Part shown: piece by piece, positions 51,266-59,326 of the stretch | Layout: each line of letters opens with the position of its first letter | Numbering within the stretch: the stretch's first letter is position 1 | NCBI GenBank assembly: GCA_052035645.1 | Contig: JBPOHK010000094.1 | Location: 1-64,000, forward strand | Direction: 5' to 3' | Source: RPQJ01 sp052035645 | GTDB taxonomy: Bacteria; Pseudomonadota; Gammaproteobacteria; Steroidobacterales; Steroidobacteraceae | Length of the DNA: 64,000 nucleotides | Position numbers and translations under genes: made by a program | Notes under the pieces: generated by a model | Database searches by the model: none | Told to the model about the DNA's origin: nothing | What the model saw: only the letters and a program-made list of their open reading frames with translations

Positions 51266-53059
51266 TTACCGGACCTTGACGCTCGTGACCTCGTTGCCGT
51301 CCATGTCCAGCACGTGCGTGGCGCAGGCCAGGCACGGGTCGAAACTGTGGATGGTGCGGATGATCTCGAGCGGAAGGTTCGGGTCGTGCATCGGCGTGTC
51401 GAGCAAGGCCGCTTCGTACGCGCCGATCTTGCCCTCCGGGTCGCGCGGGCTGGCGTTCCAGGTGGTCGGCACGATGCACTGGTAGTTCTTGATCTTCTTG
51501 TCTTCGATGTCGATCCAGTGACCGAGCGCGCCGCGCGGCGCCTCGACGAAGCCGTGGCCCTGCGCCTTCGGCTTCCAGGTGGAAGGCTCGAAGTTCGCCA
51601 TGTTGGCCGTGGCCGTGTCGCCCGCCTTGATGTTGGCGATCAGGCGGTTGTACTCGTCCTTCAGCTTGTGCGCCGCCCAGCTGCACTCCAGGCCGCGGGC
51701 CGCCGTGCGGCCGAGCGTCGAGAAGAGCGCCGTGACCGGCACGCCGAGCTTGCCGAGCACCATGTCCACGGGCTCCTTGAACTCCGGGATGCCCTTGGCG
51801 TAGCCGATGACGTAGCGGGCGAGCGGTCCCACTTCCATCGCGTGGCCCTTCCAGCGCGGGCTCTTGACCCACGAGTACTTGGCCGACTCGTCGACCGCCT
51901 CGATCTTCGTCTTCGAGCCCTTGGCGTTGCCGATGTCGAAGTTCGGGTTGGTCTCGCCCTGGTACGGGTGCAGGCCCTTGGTCTCGTCGCCGTACTTGTA
52001 CCAGCTGTGCGTCACGAACTCCTGGATCTCGTCGAGCTTGTCCAGGTCGATGTCCTGCACTTCGTTCAGGTTGCCGTCGACGATCGCGCCGCGCGGCAGC
52101 ATCAGGTTGCCGGCGCTGTGGTCGTTGGCCTTGATCGGCAGGTCGCCGTAGGACATCAGGTACTTGGAGGACAGGCCGCCGCCGATCGACGCCCAGTCCT
52201 TGTAGAAGCCGGCGATCGCCAGCAGGTCCGGGATGTACACGTTGTCCACGAACTCGATCGAGCGGTCGATGATGCGCCCGACCATGTTCAGGCGTTCCAT
52301 GTTGACCGCGCCGACGGCGCCCGTGTCGTTCAGGTTGATCGGGGACGGCACGCCGCCCACCAGCCAGTTCGGGTGCGGGTTGCGGCCGCCGAAGATGGTC
52401 TGGATCTTGACGATCTCCTTCTGGAAGTCGAGCGCCTCGAGGTAGTGCGCGACGGCCATCAGGTTCGCTTCGGGCGGCAGCTTGTAGGCCGGGTGGCCCC
52501 AGTAGCCGTTGCGGAACGGACCGAGCTGTCCCGACTCGACGAACTTCTTCAGCCGGTTCTGCAGGTCGCGGAAGTAGCCCGGCGAGGACAGCGGCCACGA
52601 CGGCGAGACCGCCTGCGCGAGCTCGGAAGTCGCCTTCGGGTCGGCCGACAGCGCGCTGACCACGTCGACCCAGTCGAGGGCGTGCAGGTGGTAGAAGTGC
52701 ACCAGGTGGTCGTGCGTGTACAGCGTCAGGTGCATGATGTTGCGGATGATGTTCGCGTTCTCGGGGATCTCGATCCCGAGCGCGTTCTCAACCGACCGCA
52801 CCGAGGCCAGCGCGTGCACGCCCGTGCACACGCCGCAGATGCGCTGCACGAAGGCCCACGCGTCGCGCGGGTCGCGGCCGCGGAGGATGACCTCCAGGCC
52901 GCGCCACATCGTGCCCGTGGACACGGCGTTGCGGATCACGTTCTTGTCGTCGACGTTCACCTCGATGCGGAGGTGTCCTTCGATGCGCGTGATCGGGTCG
53001 ACGACCACGCGCTTGCCCGAGTTGTCGAGCTGGAAGCCATTGGGGGTTGCGATGCTCAT
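51266..53059 (-). CDS. hyaB: [NiFe]-hydrogenase large subunit
   Basis: 597 residues. The NiFe(CN)2CO site ligands are Cys75 and Cys78 (RICGVC, L1) and Cys576 and Cys579 (DPCLACATH, L2). The L2 motif has the extra residues up to His582, after which HyaD cleaves (THV). Family start RVVVDPITRIEGHLRIEVNVD (L0) and the conserved WGHPAYKLPPEANLM are intact. Catalyses H2 oxidation on the periplasmic face. Stop 12 bp before hyaC, start 19 bp after hyaA. Confidence 0.97.
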   Translation of the reverse strand: MSIATPNGFQLDNSGKRVVVDPITRIEGHLRIEVNVDDKNVIRNAVSTGTMWRGLEVILRGRDPRDAWAFVQRICGVCTGVHALASVRSVENALGIEIPENANIIRNIMHLTLYTHDHLVHFYHLHALDWVDVVSALSADPKATSELAQAVSPSWPLSSPGYFRDLQNRLKKFVESGQLGPFRNGYWGHPAYKLPPEANLMAVAHYLEALDFQKEIVKIQTIFGGRNPHPNWLVGGVPSPINLNDTGAVGAVNMERLNMVGRIIDRSIEFVDNVYIPDLLAIAGFYKDWASIGGGLSSKYLMSYGDLPIKANDHSAGNLMLPRGAIVDGNLNEVQDIDLDKLDEIQEFVTHSWYKYGDETKGLHPYQGETNPNFDIGNAKGSKTKIEAVDESAKYSWVKSPRWKGHAMEVGPLARYVIGYAKGIPEFKEPVDMVLGKLGVPVTALFSTLGRTAARGLECSWAAHKLKDEYNRLIANIKAGDTATANMANFEPSTWKPKAQGHGFVEAPRGALGHWIDIEDKKIKNYQCIVPTTWNASPRDPEGKIGAYEAALLDTPMHDPNLPLEIIRTIHSFDPCLACATHVLDMDGNEVTSVKVR

Positions 53060-53078
53060 GGTTCAGTTCCTCGTTCGC

Positions 53079-54179
53079 TCAGGCGCTCTTGTCCGGCGAC
53101 GCGCTGGGGCTGTTCGGTTTGACCTTGGCCTGGCGCAGGGCCGTGAGGCCCGCGTGCACCGCGATGCCGGCGCCGACGACCGCCGCCGCCGTGGCACCGA
53201 CCTTGTCGGCCGTCGCTTCGGCGCCGATGTTCGGGAAGGTCTCGAGCCGCTTGTAGAAGGGCCCGTTGTCCCAGAAATCCGGCTCGGAGCAGCCCAGGCA
53301 GCCGTGGCCCGAGCCGATCGGGAACGACACGCCCTCGTTCCAGCGCGTCGTGGAGCAGGCGTTGTACGTCGTCGGCCCGCGGCACCCCACCTTGTACAGG
53401 CAGTAGCCCGCGCGCGAGCCGTAGTCGTCGAACTGCTCGGCGAACTGGCCGGCGTCGAAGTGGCCGCGGCGATAGCACTTGTCGTGGATGCGCTGGCTGT
53501 AGAACATCAGCGGGCGGCCCTGGCGGTCGAGCGCCGGCAGCTGGCCGAACGTCACGTAGTACGTGATGACGCCGGTCATGACCTCGGCGATCGGCGGGCA
53601 GCCCGGCACCTTGATGATCGGCTTGCCGCTGATGACCTTGTGGATCGGCGTGGCCTGCGTCGGGTTCGGCTTCGCGGCCTGCACGCAGCCCCACGAGGCG
53701 CAGGAGCCCCAGGCGATGACCGCGGCGGAATCGGCGGCGACTTCCTTCAGGCGCTCGACGAACGGACGGCCGCCCGGGATGCAGAACGTGCCGTCGTTGC
53801 CGAGCGGCGGGTTGCCTTCGACGGCCAGGATGTACTGGCCCTTGTAGTCCCGCATGATGTCGTCGATGCACTGCTCGGCCTGGTGGCCGGCGGCCGCCAT
53901 GATGGTGTCGTCGTAGTCGAGCGACAGCATCGAGAGGATCACGTCCTTGGCGAGCGGGTGCGCGGAGCGGATGAAGCTCTCCGTGCAGCACGTGCACTCG
54001 AGGCCGTGCATCCACAGCACCGGCACGCGCGGCTTCGTCTCCATCGCGTGGGCGATCTTCCCCGCGAAGGCCGGCGCGAGCCCGAGGGACGCGGCACTCA
54101 GTGAACAGAACTTCATGAAGTTGCGCCGGGACATTCCCTGGCGACGAATCAACTCGTAGAAAGTCTCTTGACGACCCAT
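53079..54179 (-). CDS. hyaA: [NiFe]-hydrogenase small subunit, oxygen-tolerant group 1
   Basis: 366 residues. Twin-arginine signal SRRNFMK (residues 17-23) and cleavage after AHA (about 45) export the heterodimer. Proximal cluster ligands: Cys62, Cys64, Cys65, Cys160, Cys165, Cys194, i.e. six cysteines (GLECTCCTESF; GSCASWGC; VPGCPP). Cys64 and Cys165 correspond to Cys19 and Cys120 of E. coli Hyd-1 and Ralstonia MBH; they build the [4Fe-3S] cluster that makes these enzymes oxygen-tolerant. Distal and medial clusters are intact (HDKCYRRGHF; GYCLYKVGCRG; NACSTTRWNEG...GCLGCSEPDF). A C-terminal helix (about 330-352) anchors it to the membrane. ATG 54179. Confidence 0.97.
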   Translation of the reverse strand: MGRQETFYELIRRQGMSRRNFMKFCSLSAASLGLAPAFAGKIAHAMETKPRVPVLWMHGLECTCCTESFIRSAHPLAKDVILSMLSLDYDDTIMAAAGHQAEQCIDDIMRDYKGQYILAVEGNPPLGNDGTFCIPGGRPFVERLKEVAADSAAVIAWGSCASWGCVQAAKPNPTQATPIHKVISGKPIIKVPGCPPIAEVMTGVITYYVTFGQLPALDRQGRPLMFYSQRIHDKCYRRGHFDAGQFAEQFDDYGSRAGYCLYKVGCRGPTTYNACSTTRWNEGVSFPIGSGHGCLGCSEPDFWDNGPFYKRLETFPNIGAEATADKVGATAAAVVGAGIAVHAGLTALRQAKVKPNSPSASPDKSA

Positions 54180-54386
54180 GTCGCGCTCCCGTTGGTGATA
54201 TCGAGTCGCCGGACCGTCTGGGTCGCGATCCGGGCCCTGGAAATGCAGGGCCGATCCTCTTCCCCGATGCGCCGAAGCGACAAGCGTATTACTACTTAAC
54301 AAATGCAAGCATCGCGGCGGGATGCGTGCCGCGGCCCTTTTTTTGCAGAGCAATAAGGCCGCGCGAGGGCGGCCGCGACGCGCCGT

Positions 54387-54974
54387 TCAGGGGTCGGGCG
54401 TGCAGGCGTGGCAGGTGGCGCGGGGGGCCGCGGGTGCCAGCGCGAGATCGTCGACGCGACCGCCCCCGGCGACGTATTGCTGCACTGCAATACTGTCCCG
54501 CAGGGTCCACGGGGAAGGTCCCGCGTCGCCCTCCTCAGGGGCGGCTGCCGGCCCCGGCGGGTCCGCCAGCCACGTCGACGAGTCAAGCTCGAGTTCCCGC
54601 GCCGTCCCGTCGCGGCCGTCGAGGGTCACGATCCGCTCCGCCCGTCGCCAGGCCAGCGATCGCGGACACGCCTGCACCCCGAGATCGATCCGCTGCAGTT
54701 CGCGCGGCTGCCGTACGTCCACGAGACTGATGCGGACGGGTCCCGGGCGCGACGGCTCCAGGGAGGTGCAGCCGAGCACCGCGGCGCGCAGACCGTCCGG
54801 GGACACGGCCACCCGGCGCGGCGTCGTCTCGAGCGCCAGCGTCGCGAGGCGCAGGCCGGAGCCCGGGTCCAGGAACTCGAGGCTGCCGCTCGGGCGCGGC
54901 ACCAGGAGCGTCAGCGCGTCCCCGGCCCACGCAGGTCCCGCGAGCACGAGCGCGGCCAGCGCGGCGCGGCGCAT
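54387..54974 (-). CDS. Exported beta-propeller-like protein
   Basis: 195 residues with a Sec signal (about 1-18, ending AWAG). Strand patterns LEFLDPGSGLRLATLALETTPRRVAVSPDGLRAAVLGC and RISLVDVRQPRELQRIDLGVQACPRSLAWRRAERIVTLDGRDGTAREL resemble the repeats of YncE/WD40-like propellers, although too few blades for a closed propeller. The two C-terminal cysteines (CHACTPDP) could form a disulfide or metal site. ATG 54974 shares a base with the preceding gene's stop (TGATG). Function unknown. Confidence 0.6.
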   Translation of the reverse strand: MRRAALAALVLAGPAWAGDALTLLVPRPSGSLEFLDPGSGLRLATLALETTPRRVAVSPDGLRAAVLGCTSLEPSRPGPVRISLVDVRQPRELQRIDLGVQACPRSLAWRRAERIVTLDGRDGTARELELDSSTWLADPPGPAAAPEEGDAGPSPWTLRDSIAVQQYVAGGGRVDDLALAPAAPRATCHACTPDP

Positions 54975-55738
54975 CACGAGGCCTGCACCTCGGCATCCGC
55001 TGCGTCCGTCGGCAGCGGCAGGCCCGCCAGCAGCGCGGCGGGCAGGGCCGGGCGATCGCTCACGCCGCAGCCGTCGAGCACGAGATCGAGCTGCCGCAGG
55101 TGCTGGGCGACGTGCCAGGCGGTGCGCTCGAGCACACCGTGCAGCGGCTGGGCCCCGTAGTACGTGTCGAGCGTCGCCGGCAGGCGCGACTGGTTCGCGC
55201 TCCACCACACGGCGAGGGCCTGCGACACGCTGCGCGCGAGTCGCGCAGCATCGGCGCCCGTGCGCAGGTGCGGTGGCGCCGTGCGCTCGAAATGTTCGTA
55301 GGTCAGTCGCCCGCCGAGTGCCGCATCGAGGAAGCCGACCACGATCTGCGGGACGTGGTAGGCGAGATCGAGGTGGGTGCGATCGCGACCGGGCCAGCGC
55401 GCCGCCAGCGCCGCCGGCGGCAGGCGTTCCATCGTGCCCGCCGCGAAATCGAGCAACGCCAGCAGGCGGGCCACCAGCACAGGCACGGCGAGTCGTTCGC
55501 GCGCGACGGCCACGCCGACGAAGCGCGCGACCTCCTCGAGGTCCTGGCCGAGCACGAAGGCGTCGCCCCTTGCGACCACCGGTACGGAGCGCACGCCGAG
55601 CGCCGCGAGCCGTTCGAGCGCACGGGCGTCCTCGCGCACGTTCACGGACTCGAAATCGATGCCGTGAGAGCGCAGGAATTCCCGGGTCCGCAGGCAGCTC
55701 GTGCAGCCCGGCTGCCAGTACACCGTGATTGCGGCCAC
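54974..55738 (-). CDS. Glutaredoxin / DinB-like fusion protein
   Basis: 254 residues. Residues 1-75 are a glutaredoxin fold: YWQPGCTSCLRTREFLRSHGIDFE has the active-site CxxC (Cys11, Cys14), and the cis-Pro is in RSVPVVARGDAFV. From about 100 the sequence turns into a DinB/four-helix-bundle domain: TMERLPPAALAARWPGRDRTHLDLAYHVPQIVVGFLDAAL and the late RTAWHVAQHLRQLDLVLDGCG carry possible metal-binding His (H x2). This arrangement suggests a mycothiol-like or glutathione-dependent transferase, but direct evidence is lacking. Overlaps the following gene by one base. Confidence 0.75.
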   Translation of the reverse strand: MAAITVYWQPGCTSCLRTREFLRSHGIDFESVNVREDARALERLAALGVRSVPVVARGDAFVLGQDLEEVARFVGVAVARERLAVPVLVARLLALLDFAAGTMERLPPAALAARWPGRDRTHLDLAYHVPQIVVGFLDAALGGRLTYEHFERTAPPHLRTGADAARLARSVSQALAVWWSANQSRLPATLDTYYGAQPLHGVLERTAWHVAQHLRQLDLVLDGCGVSDRPALPAALLAGLPLPTDAADAEVQAS

Positions 55739-55741
55739 GCG

Positions 55742-56479
55742 CTACCCCGGGCCGGCCGCGCCCGCCCCGGGCCGGCACTCGGCGAGCGTGCGGCGCTGGC
55801 GGCCCCCGGCGTCGAAGTTCGCCGGATCCAGCCAGGCGCGGAAGGCGGCGTCGAGCGCCGGCCACTCGCCGTCGACGACCGAGTACCAGGCCGTGTCGCG
55901 GTTGCGCCCCTTGTAGACGATGGCCTGCCGGAAGATGCCTTCGAACGTGAACCCGAGCCGCTCGGCCGCGCGCCGCGAGGCGGCGTTCAGCGAATCGCAC
56001 TTCCATTCGTAGCGGCGATACCCGAGTTCGAAGGCGTTGCGCATCATGAGGGCCATGGCCTCGGTGGACGCCGGCGAACGCTGCAGCAGCGGCGAGAAGG
56101 CGAGGTGGCCCACCTCGATCACGCCGTGCGCCGGCTCGATGCGCAGGTAGGAACCGAGGCCGACCGCCCGGCCGCTGCGGGCGTCGACGAATGCGAAGAA
56201 CAGCGGGTCCTCCGAGGCCGGCTTCGGCGCGAGCCAGTCGAGGAACTCCGCTTCCGACGCCCACGGGCCGCTGAACAGGTACGTCCAGTTCCGCTGCTCG
56301 GCATCGAGCGAGTACGCCGCGTACAGTTCGCGGCCGTGCCGGGCGGCATCGAGCGGCTCCACCCGGCAGTAGCGGCCCGAGAAGGCCGCGCGCGCCGGGC
56401 GCGGCGGCGGCCGCCAGCCGGGCAGGGCCCGCCCGATCGGCTGGCCCAGTTCGTTGCGCCGCGGGTCCCCGGTCGTCAC
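55742..56479 (-). CDS. GNAT family N-acetyltransferase
   Basis: 245 residues. The central part is a GNAT acetyltransferase of the RimJ/RimL kind: GLGSYLRIEPAHGVIEVGHLAFSPLLQRSPASTEAMALMMRNAFELGYRRYEWKCDSLNAASRRAAERLGFTFEG, the acetyl-CoA-binding motif and C-terminal strand are intact. GTG 56479 follows AGGAGG by 7 bases. It lies 2 bp after the ABC exporter's stop and 3 bp before the glutaredoxin gene. Substrate unknown. Confidence 0.88.
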   Translation of the reverse strand: MTTGDPRRNELGQPIGRALPGWRPPPRPARAAFSGRYCRVEPLDAARHGRELYAAYSLDAEQRNWTYLFSGPWASEAEFLDWLAPKPASEDPLFFAFVDARSGRAVGLGSYLRIEPAHGVIEVGHLAFSPLLQRSPASTEAMALMMRNAFELGYRRYEWKCDSLNAASRRAAERLGFTFEGIFRQAIVYKGRNRDTAWYSVVDGEWPALDAAFRAWLDPANFDAGGRQRRTLAECRPGAGAAGPG

Positions 56480-56481
56480 GG

Positions 56482-58281
56482 TCAGGCCTCCTGCGCCTCG
56501 CGCACGCCACCCTCCGCGAACTGCAGCGCGGCGAGTCGCGCGTACAGTTCGTTGCCGCGCACCAGTTCGCCGTGCGTGCCCTGCGCGATGATGCGCCCGT
56601 GGTCCATCACGACGATGCGGTCCGCCTCCAGCACCGTGGCGAGGCGGTGGGCGATGATGATGGTCGTGCGGTTCTGCATCAGCCGCTCGAGCGCGCCCTG
56701 CACCAGCCGCTCGCTCTCCGCGTCGAGGGCGCTGGTCGCCTCGTCCAGCAGCAGGATGGGTGGGTCGCGCAGGATGGCGCGCGCGATCGCGATGCGCTGG
56801 CGCTGGCCGCCCGACAGGCGGGTGCCGCGCTCGCCGAGGAACGTGTCGTACCCCTGCGGCAGCTTGCGCAGGAAGCCGTCGGCCGCGGCGGCCTGCGCCG
56901 CCGCTTCGACTTCCGCGTCGCTCGCGTCCGGCCGGCCGTAGCGGATGTTCTCGCGGGCGCTGGCGGCGAACAGGACGGTGTCCTGCGGCACGAGGCCGAT
57001 GCGGCGGCGCACCTCGGCGGGGTCCGCCGTCGCGACGTCCACGCCGTCGATGAGCACGCGCCCGTCGGCCGGGTCGTAGAAGCGCAGCAGGAGCTGGAAG
57101 GTCGTGCTCTTGCCGGCGCCCGAGGGGCCGACGAAGGCGACGGTCTCGCCCGGCCGGACCACGAGGTCGAACTCGTCCAGCGCCTTCGCTTCGGGCCGCG
57201 ACGGATAGCGGAAGACGACGCGCTCGAAGCGGATCTCGCCGCGACCCGGCACGGGCAATGGCACGGGCTGCGCCGGCGCGACGATGGCGGGCTGCGCGTG
57301 CTGCAGTTCGACGAGGCGCTCCATCGCGCCGGCCGCGCGCTGCACCTCGCCCCACATCTCGGACAGCGAGGCCGCGGCGACCGCGACGTAGACGGCGTAG
57401 AGCAGGAACTGGCCGAGCTGCCCGCCGGTCATCTCGCCCCTGACCACCGAGTGCGCGCCGACCCAGAGCACGAAGGTGATGGCGCCGAACACGAGGAACG
57501 TGGCGAGTGCGGTCAGCGTCGAGCGCGTGCGCGAGCGGCGGACGGCCGCGACGAACGAATGCTCGACGGCCTCGTCGAACCGCCGGGTGTTGACCTCCTC
57601 GAGCGTGAAGGCCTGCACCGTCTGGATGGCGTTCAGCGTCTCGTCCGCGATGCCGCTGGTGTCGGCGATGCGGTCCTGCGAGGCGCGCGACTGGCTGCGC
57701 ACCCGCCGGCCGAGCACGATCATCGGCACCAGCACCACCGGCATCATCACGAGGATCAGCACCGTCAGGCGCGGGCTCGTGACCGCCAGCATCACCAGGC
57801 TGCCGGCGATCGAGATCGCCGAGCGCAGGGTGATCGACAGGTTCACGCCGGCGATGGACTGCACGAGCGTGGTGTCGGCCGTCAGGCGCGACAGCACCTC
57901 GCCCACGCGGGTCACCTCGAAGAAGCTCGGGTCCATGCGCACGACGCGTGCGTACACGGCCTCGCGCAGGTCGGCCACCACGCGCTCCCCCAGCCACGTG
58001 ACCAGGTAGAAGCGCAGGGCCGCGAACACCCCGAAGAAGGCGGCGGCCGCCAGGAACGCGAGGAAATAGCGGTTGATGGTGTCGGTGCTCTGCGAGGACA
58101 GGCCCTGGTCGATCAGGTGGCGCAGGGCGATCGGCAGCGCCAGCATGGCGGCCGAAGCGAGCAGCAGCGCGACCAGGGCGGCCGCCAGCGTGCCCCGGTA
58201 CGGCCGCAGGTAGGGCAGCAGCGCGCGCAGGGGCTTCAGCGATCGGCTCTTCGGGCGGTCGGGCGGAGTGTTCTCGGACAT
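56482..58281 (-). CDS. ABC transporter, MsbA-like half exporter (fused permease and ATPase)
   Basis: 599 residues. Six membrane helices occupy about 25-310 (ABC type I exporter domain); the ATPase domain starts near 350. Walker A is GPSGAGKST, the signature LSGGQRQRIAIARAIL, and Walker B ILLLDEATSALD with catalytic Glu; the H-loop is IIIAHRLATV. Homodimeric exporter of the MsbA/multidrug type; exported substrate unknown (lipid or drug). Start ATG 58281, weak upstream site. Lead gene of a group that continues to the glutaredoxin gene. Confidence 0.92.
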   Translation of the reverse strand: MSENTPPDRPKSRSLKPLRALLPYLRPYRGTLAAALVALLLASAAMLALPIALRHLIDQGLSSQSTDTINRYFLAFLAAAAFFGVFAALRFYLVTWLGERVVADLREAVYARVVRMDPSFFEVTRVGEVLSRLTADTTLVQSIAGVNLSITLRSAISIAGSLVMLAVTSPRLTVLILVMMPVVLVPMIVLGRRVRSQSRASQDRIADTSGIADETLNAIQTVQAFTLEEVNTRRFDEAVEHSFVAAVRRSRTRSTLTALATFLVFGAITFVLWVGAHSVVRGEMTGGQLGQFLLYAVYVAVAAASLSEMWGEVQRAAGAMERLVELQHAQPAIVAPAQPVPLPVPGRGEIRFERVVFRYPSRPEAKALDEFDLVVRPGETVAFVGPSGAGKSTTFQLLLRFYDPADGRVLIDGVDVATADPAEVRRRIGLVPQDTVLFAASARENIRYGRPDASDAEVEAAAQAAAADGFLRKLPQGYDTFLGERGTRLSGGQRQRIAIARAILRDPPILLLDEATSALDAESERLVQGALERLMQNRTTIIIAHRLATVLEADRIVVMDHGRIIAQGTHGELVRGNELYARLAALQFAEGGVREAQEA

Positions 58282-58463
58282 CCGGGCTGGCTCTGGCGGG
58301 GTGGAGTGACTCTACCGCACTCCGGCGGGGCGCATTGCGTCCGACTCGCAGTCGCAATCGCGCCCGGCGGCCGCCGGCGCGTCGCGGCGTGCGCGTTTCG
58401 CGGGCAGGAGGGTTGCGGCATACTGCGCCGAAACCAACCTCCTGCAAGCAAGGGAGTTCCCGC

Positions 58464-59324
58464 ATGAACCGTTCCAGGAAGCAGCCGGCCGCCGTTTCGG
58501 GCCTGGCCCTCGGGGTCCTCGGCGCCGCGGCGATGCTCGGTGCCCCCGATCTCCGTGCCGACGACGCCCCCGACCTGCTCACCGACCCGTTCAGCGTCTC
58601 GCTCGGCACCTTCATCGTGCAGACCGAGCCGACGGTTCAGCTGGACGGCGACACCACGGCGGGCGACAAGATCGACTTCGACAGCGAGATCGGCGGGGCC
58701 GACGTCAACCGCTTCCGCCTCGACGCGGCCTGGCGATTCGGCGAGACGGACCGGCACAAGCTCCGCGGCTTCCTGTTCAACGTCAGCCGCAGCCGCAAGA
58801 AGACCATCAACGAGGACATCGTCTGGGGCGACGACACCTACCCGGTGAACGCCAAGGTCGAGTTCAAGATGGACTTCTCCGTGGCCGAACTGGCCTACGA
58901 GTACGAGTTCCTGAAGCGCGACAACTACGAGGTGGGCGCCTCGGCGGGCCTGCACTACACGACCTTCGGTGCGGAACTGCGCGCCAAGGCGTCGGAATCG
59001 GGCGGCTCGCTGAGCACCGACATCAAGAACGAGGGCAGCGTGGACCTGCCGCTGCCGGTGTTCGGCTTGCAGGGCACGTGGCGGCTGCCGGCCAACCTGT
59101 ACGCCAACCTGTCCGCCCAGTGGTTCGCGCTGTCGATCGATGAATACGACGGCAGCCTGCAGGACTACCGCGCCACGCTCACCTGGCAACCGAAGTCCTG
59201 GCTCGGCATCGGCATCGGGTACGACCAGTTCTCGATCGACGTCGACGTGCAGAAGGACCGGTTCGAGGGTTCGCTCGACTGGACCTACAGCGGCCCGATG
59301 ATCTTCTACAACGCGAGCTTCTGA
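58464..59324 (+). CDS. Outer-membrane beta-barrel protein
   Basis: 286 residues. Sec signal about 1-33. Mature part has alternating amphipathic strands with a C-terminal Phe (SGPMIFYNASF), fit for BAM insertion; e.g. ADVNRFRLDAAWRFG, LRGFLFNVSRSRKKT, VAELAYEYEFLKRDNYEVGASAGLHYTTFGAEL, WLGIGIGYDQFSIDVDVQKDRF. About 8-10 strands. ATG 58464 preceded by AAGGGAG. The aldehyde dehydrogenase gene begins 2 bp after its stop. Ligand unknown. Confidence 0.82.
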   Translation: MNRSRKQPAAVSGLALGVLGAAAMLGAPDLRADDAPDLLTDPFSVSLGTFIVQTEPTVQLDGDTTAGDKIDFDSEIGGADVNRFRLDAAWRFGETDRHKLRGFLFNVSRSRKKTINEDIVWGDDTYPVNAKVEFKMDFSVAELAYEYEFLKRDNYEVGASAGLHYTTFGAELRAKASESGGSLSTDIKNEGSVDLPLPVFGLQGTWRLPANLYANLSAQWFALSIDEYDGSLQDYRATLTWQPKSWLGIGIGYDQFSIDVDVQKDRFEGSLDWTYSGPMIFYNASF

Positions 59325-59326
59325 CC

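Noticed and set aside
54313..54340. Sigma54 promoter upstream of hyaA
   Set aside because: Minus-strand GG-N10-GC spacing is present but the -12 TTGC is CCGC; too weak to report. The AT-rich part at 54280-54310 may hold a sigma70-type promoter, also not convincing.
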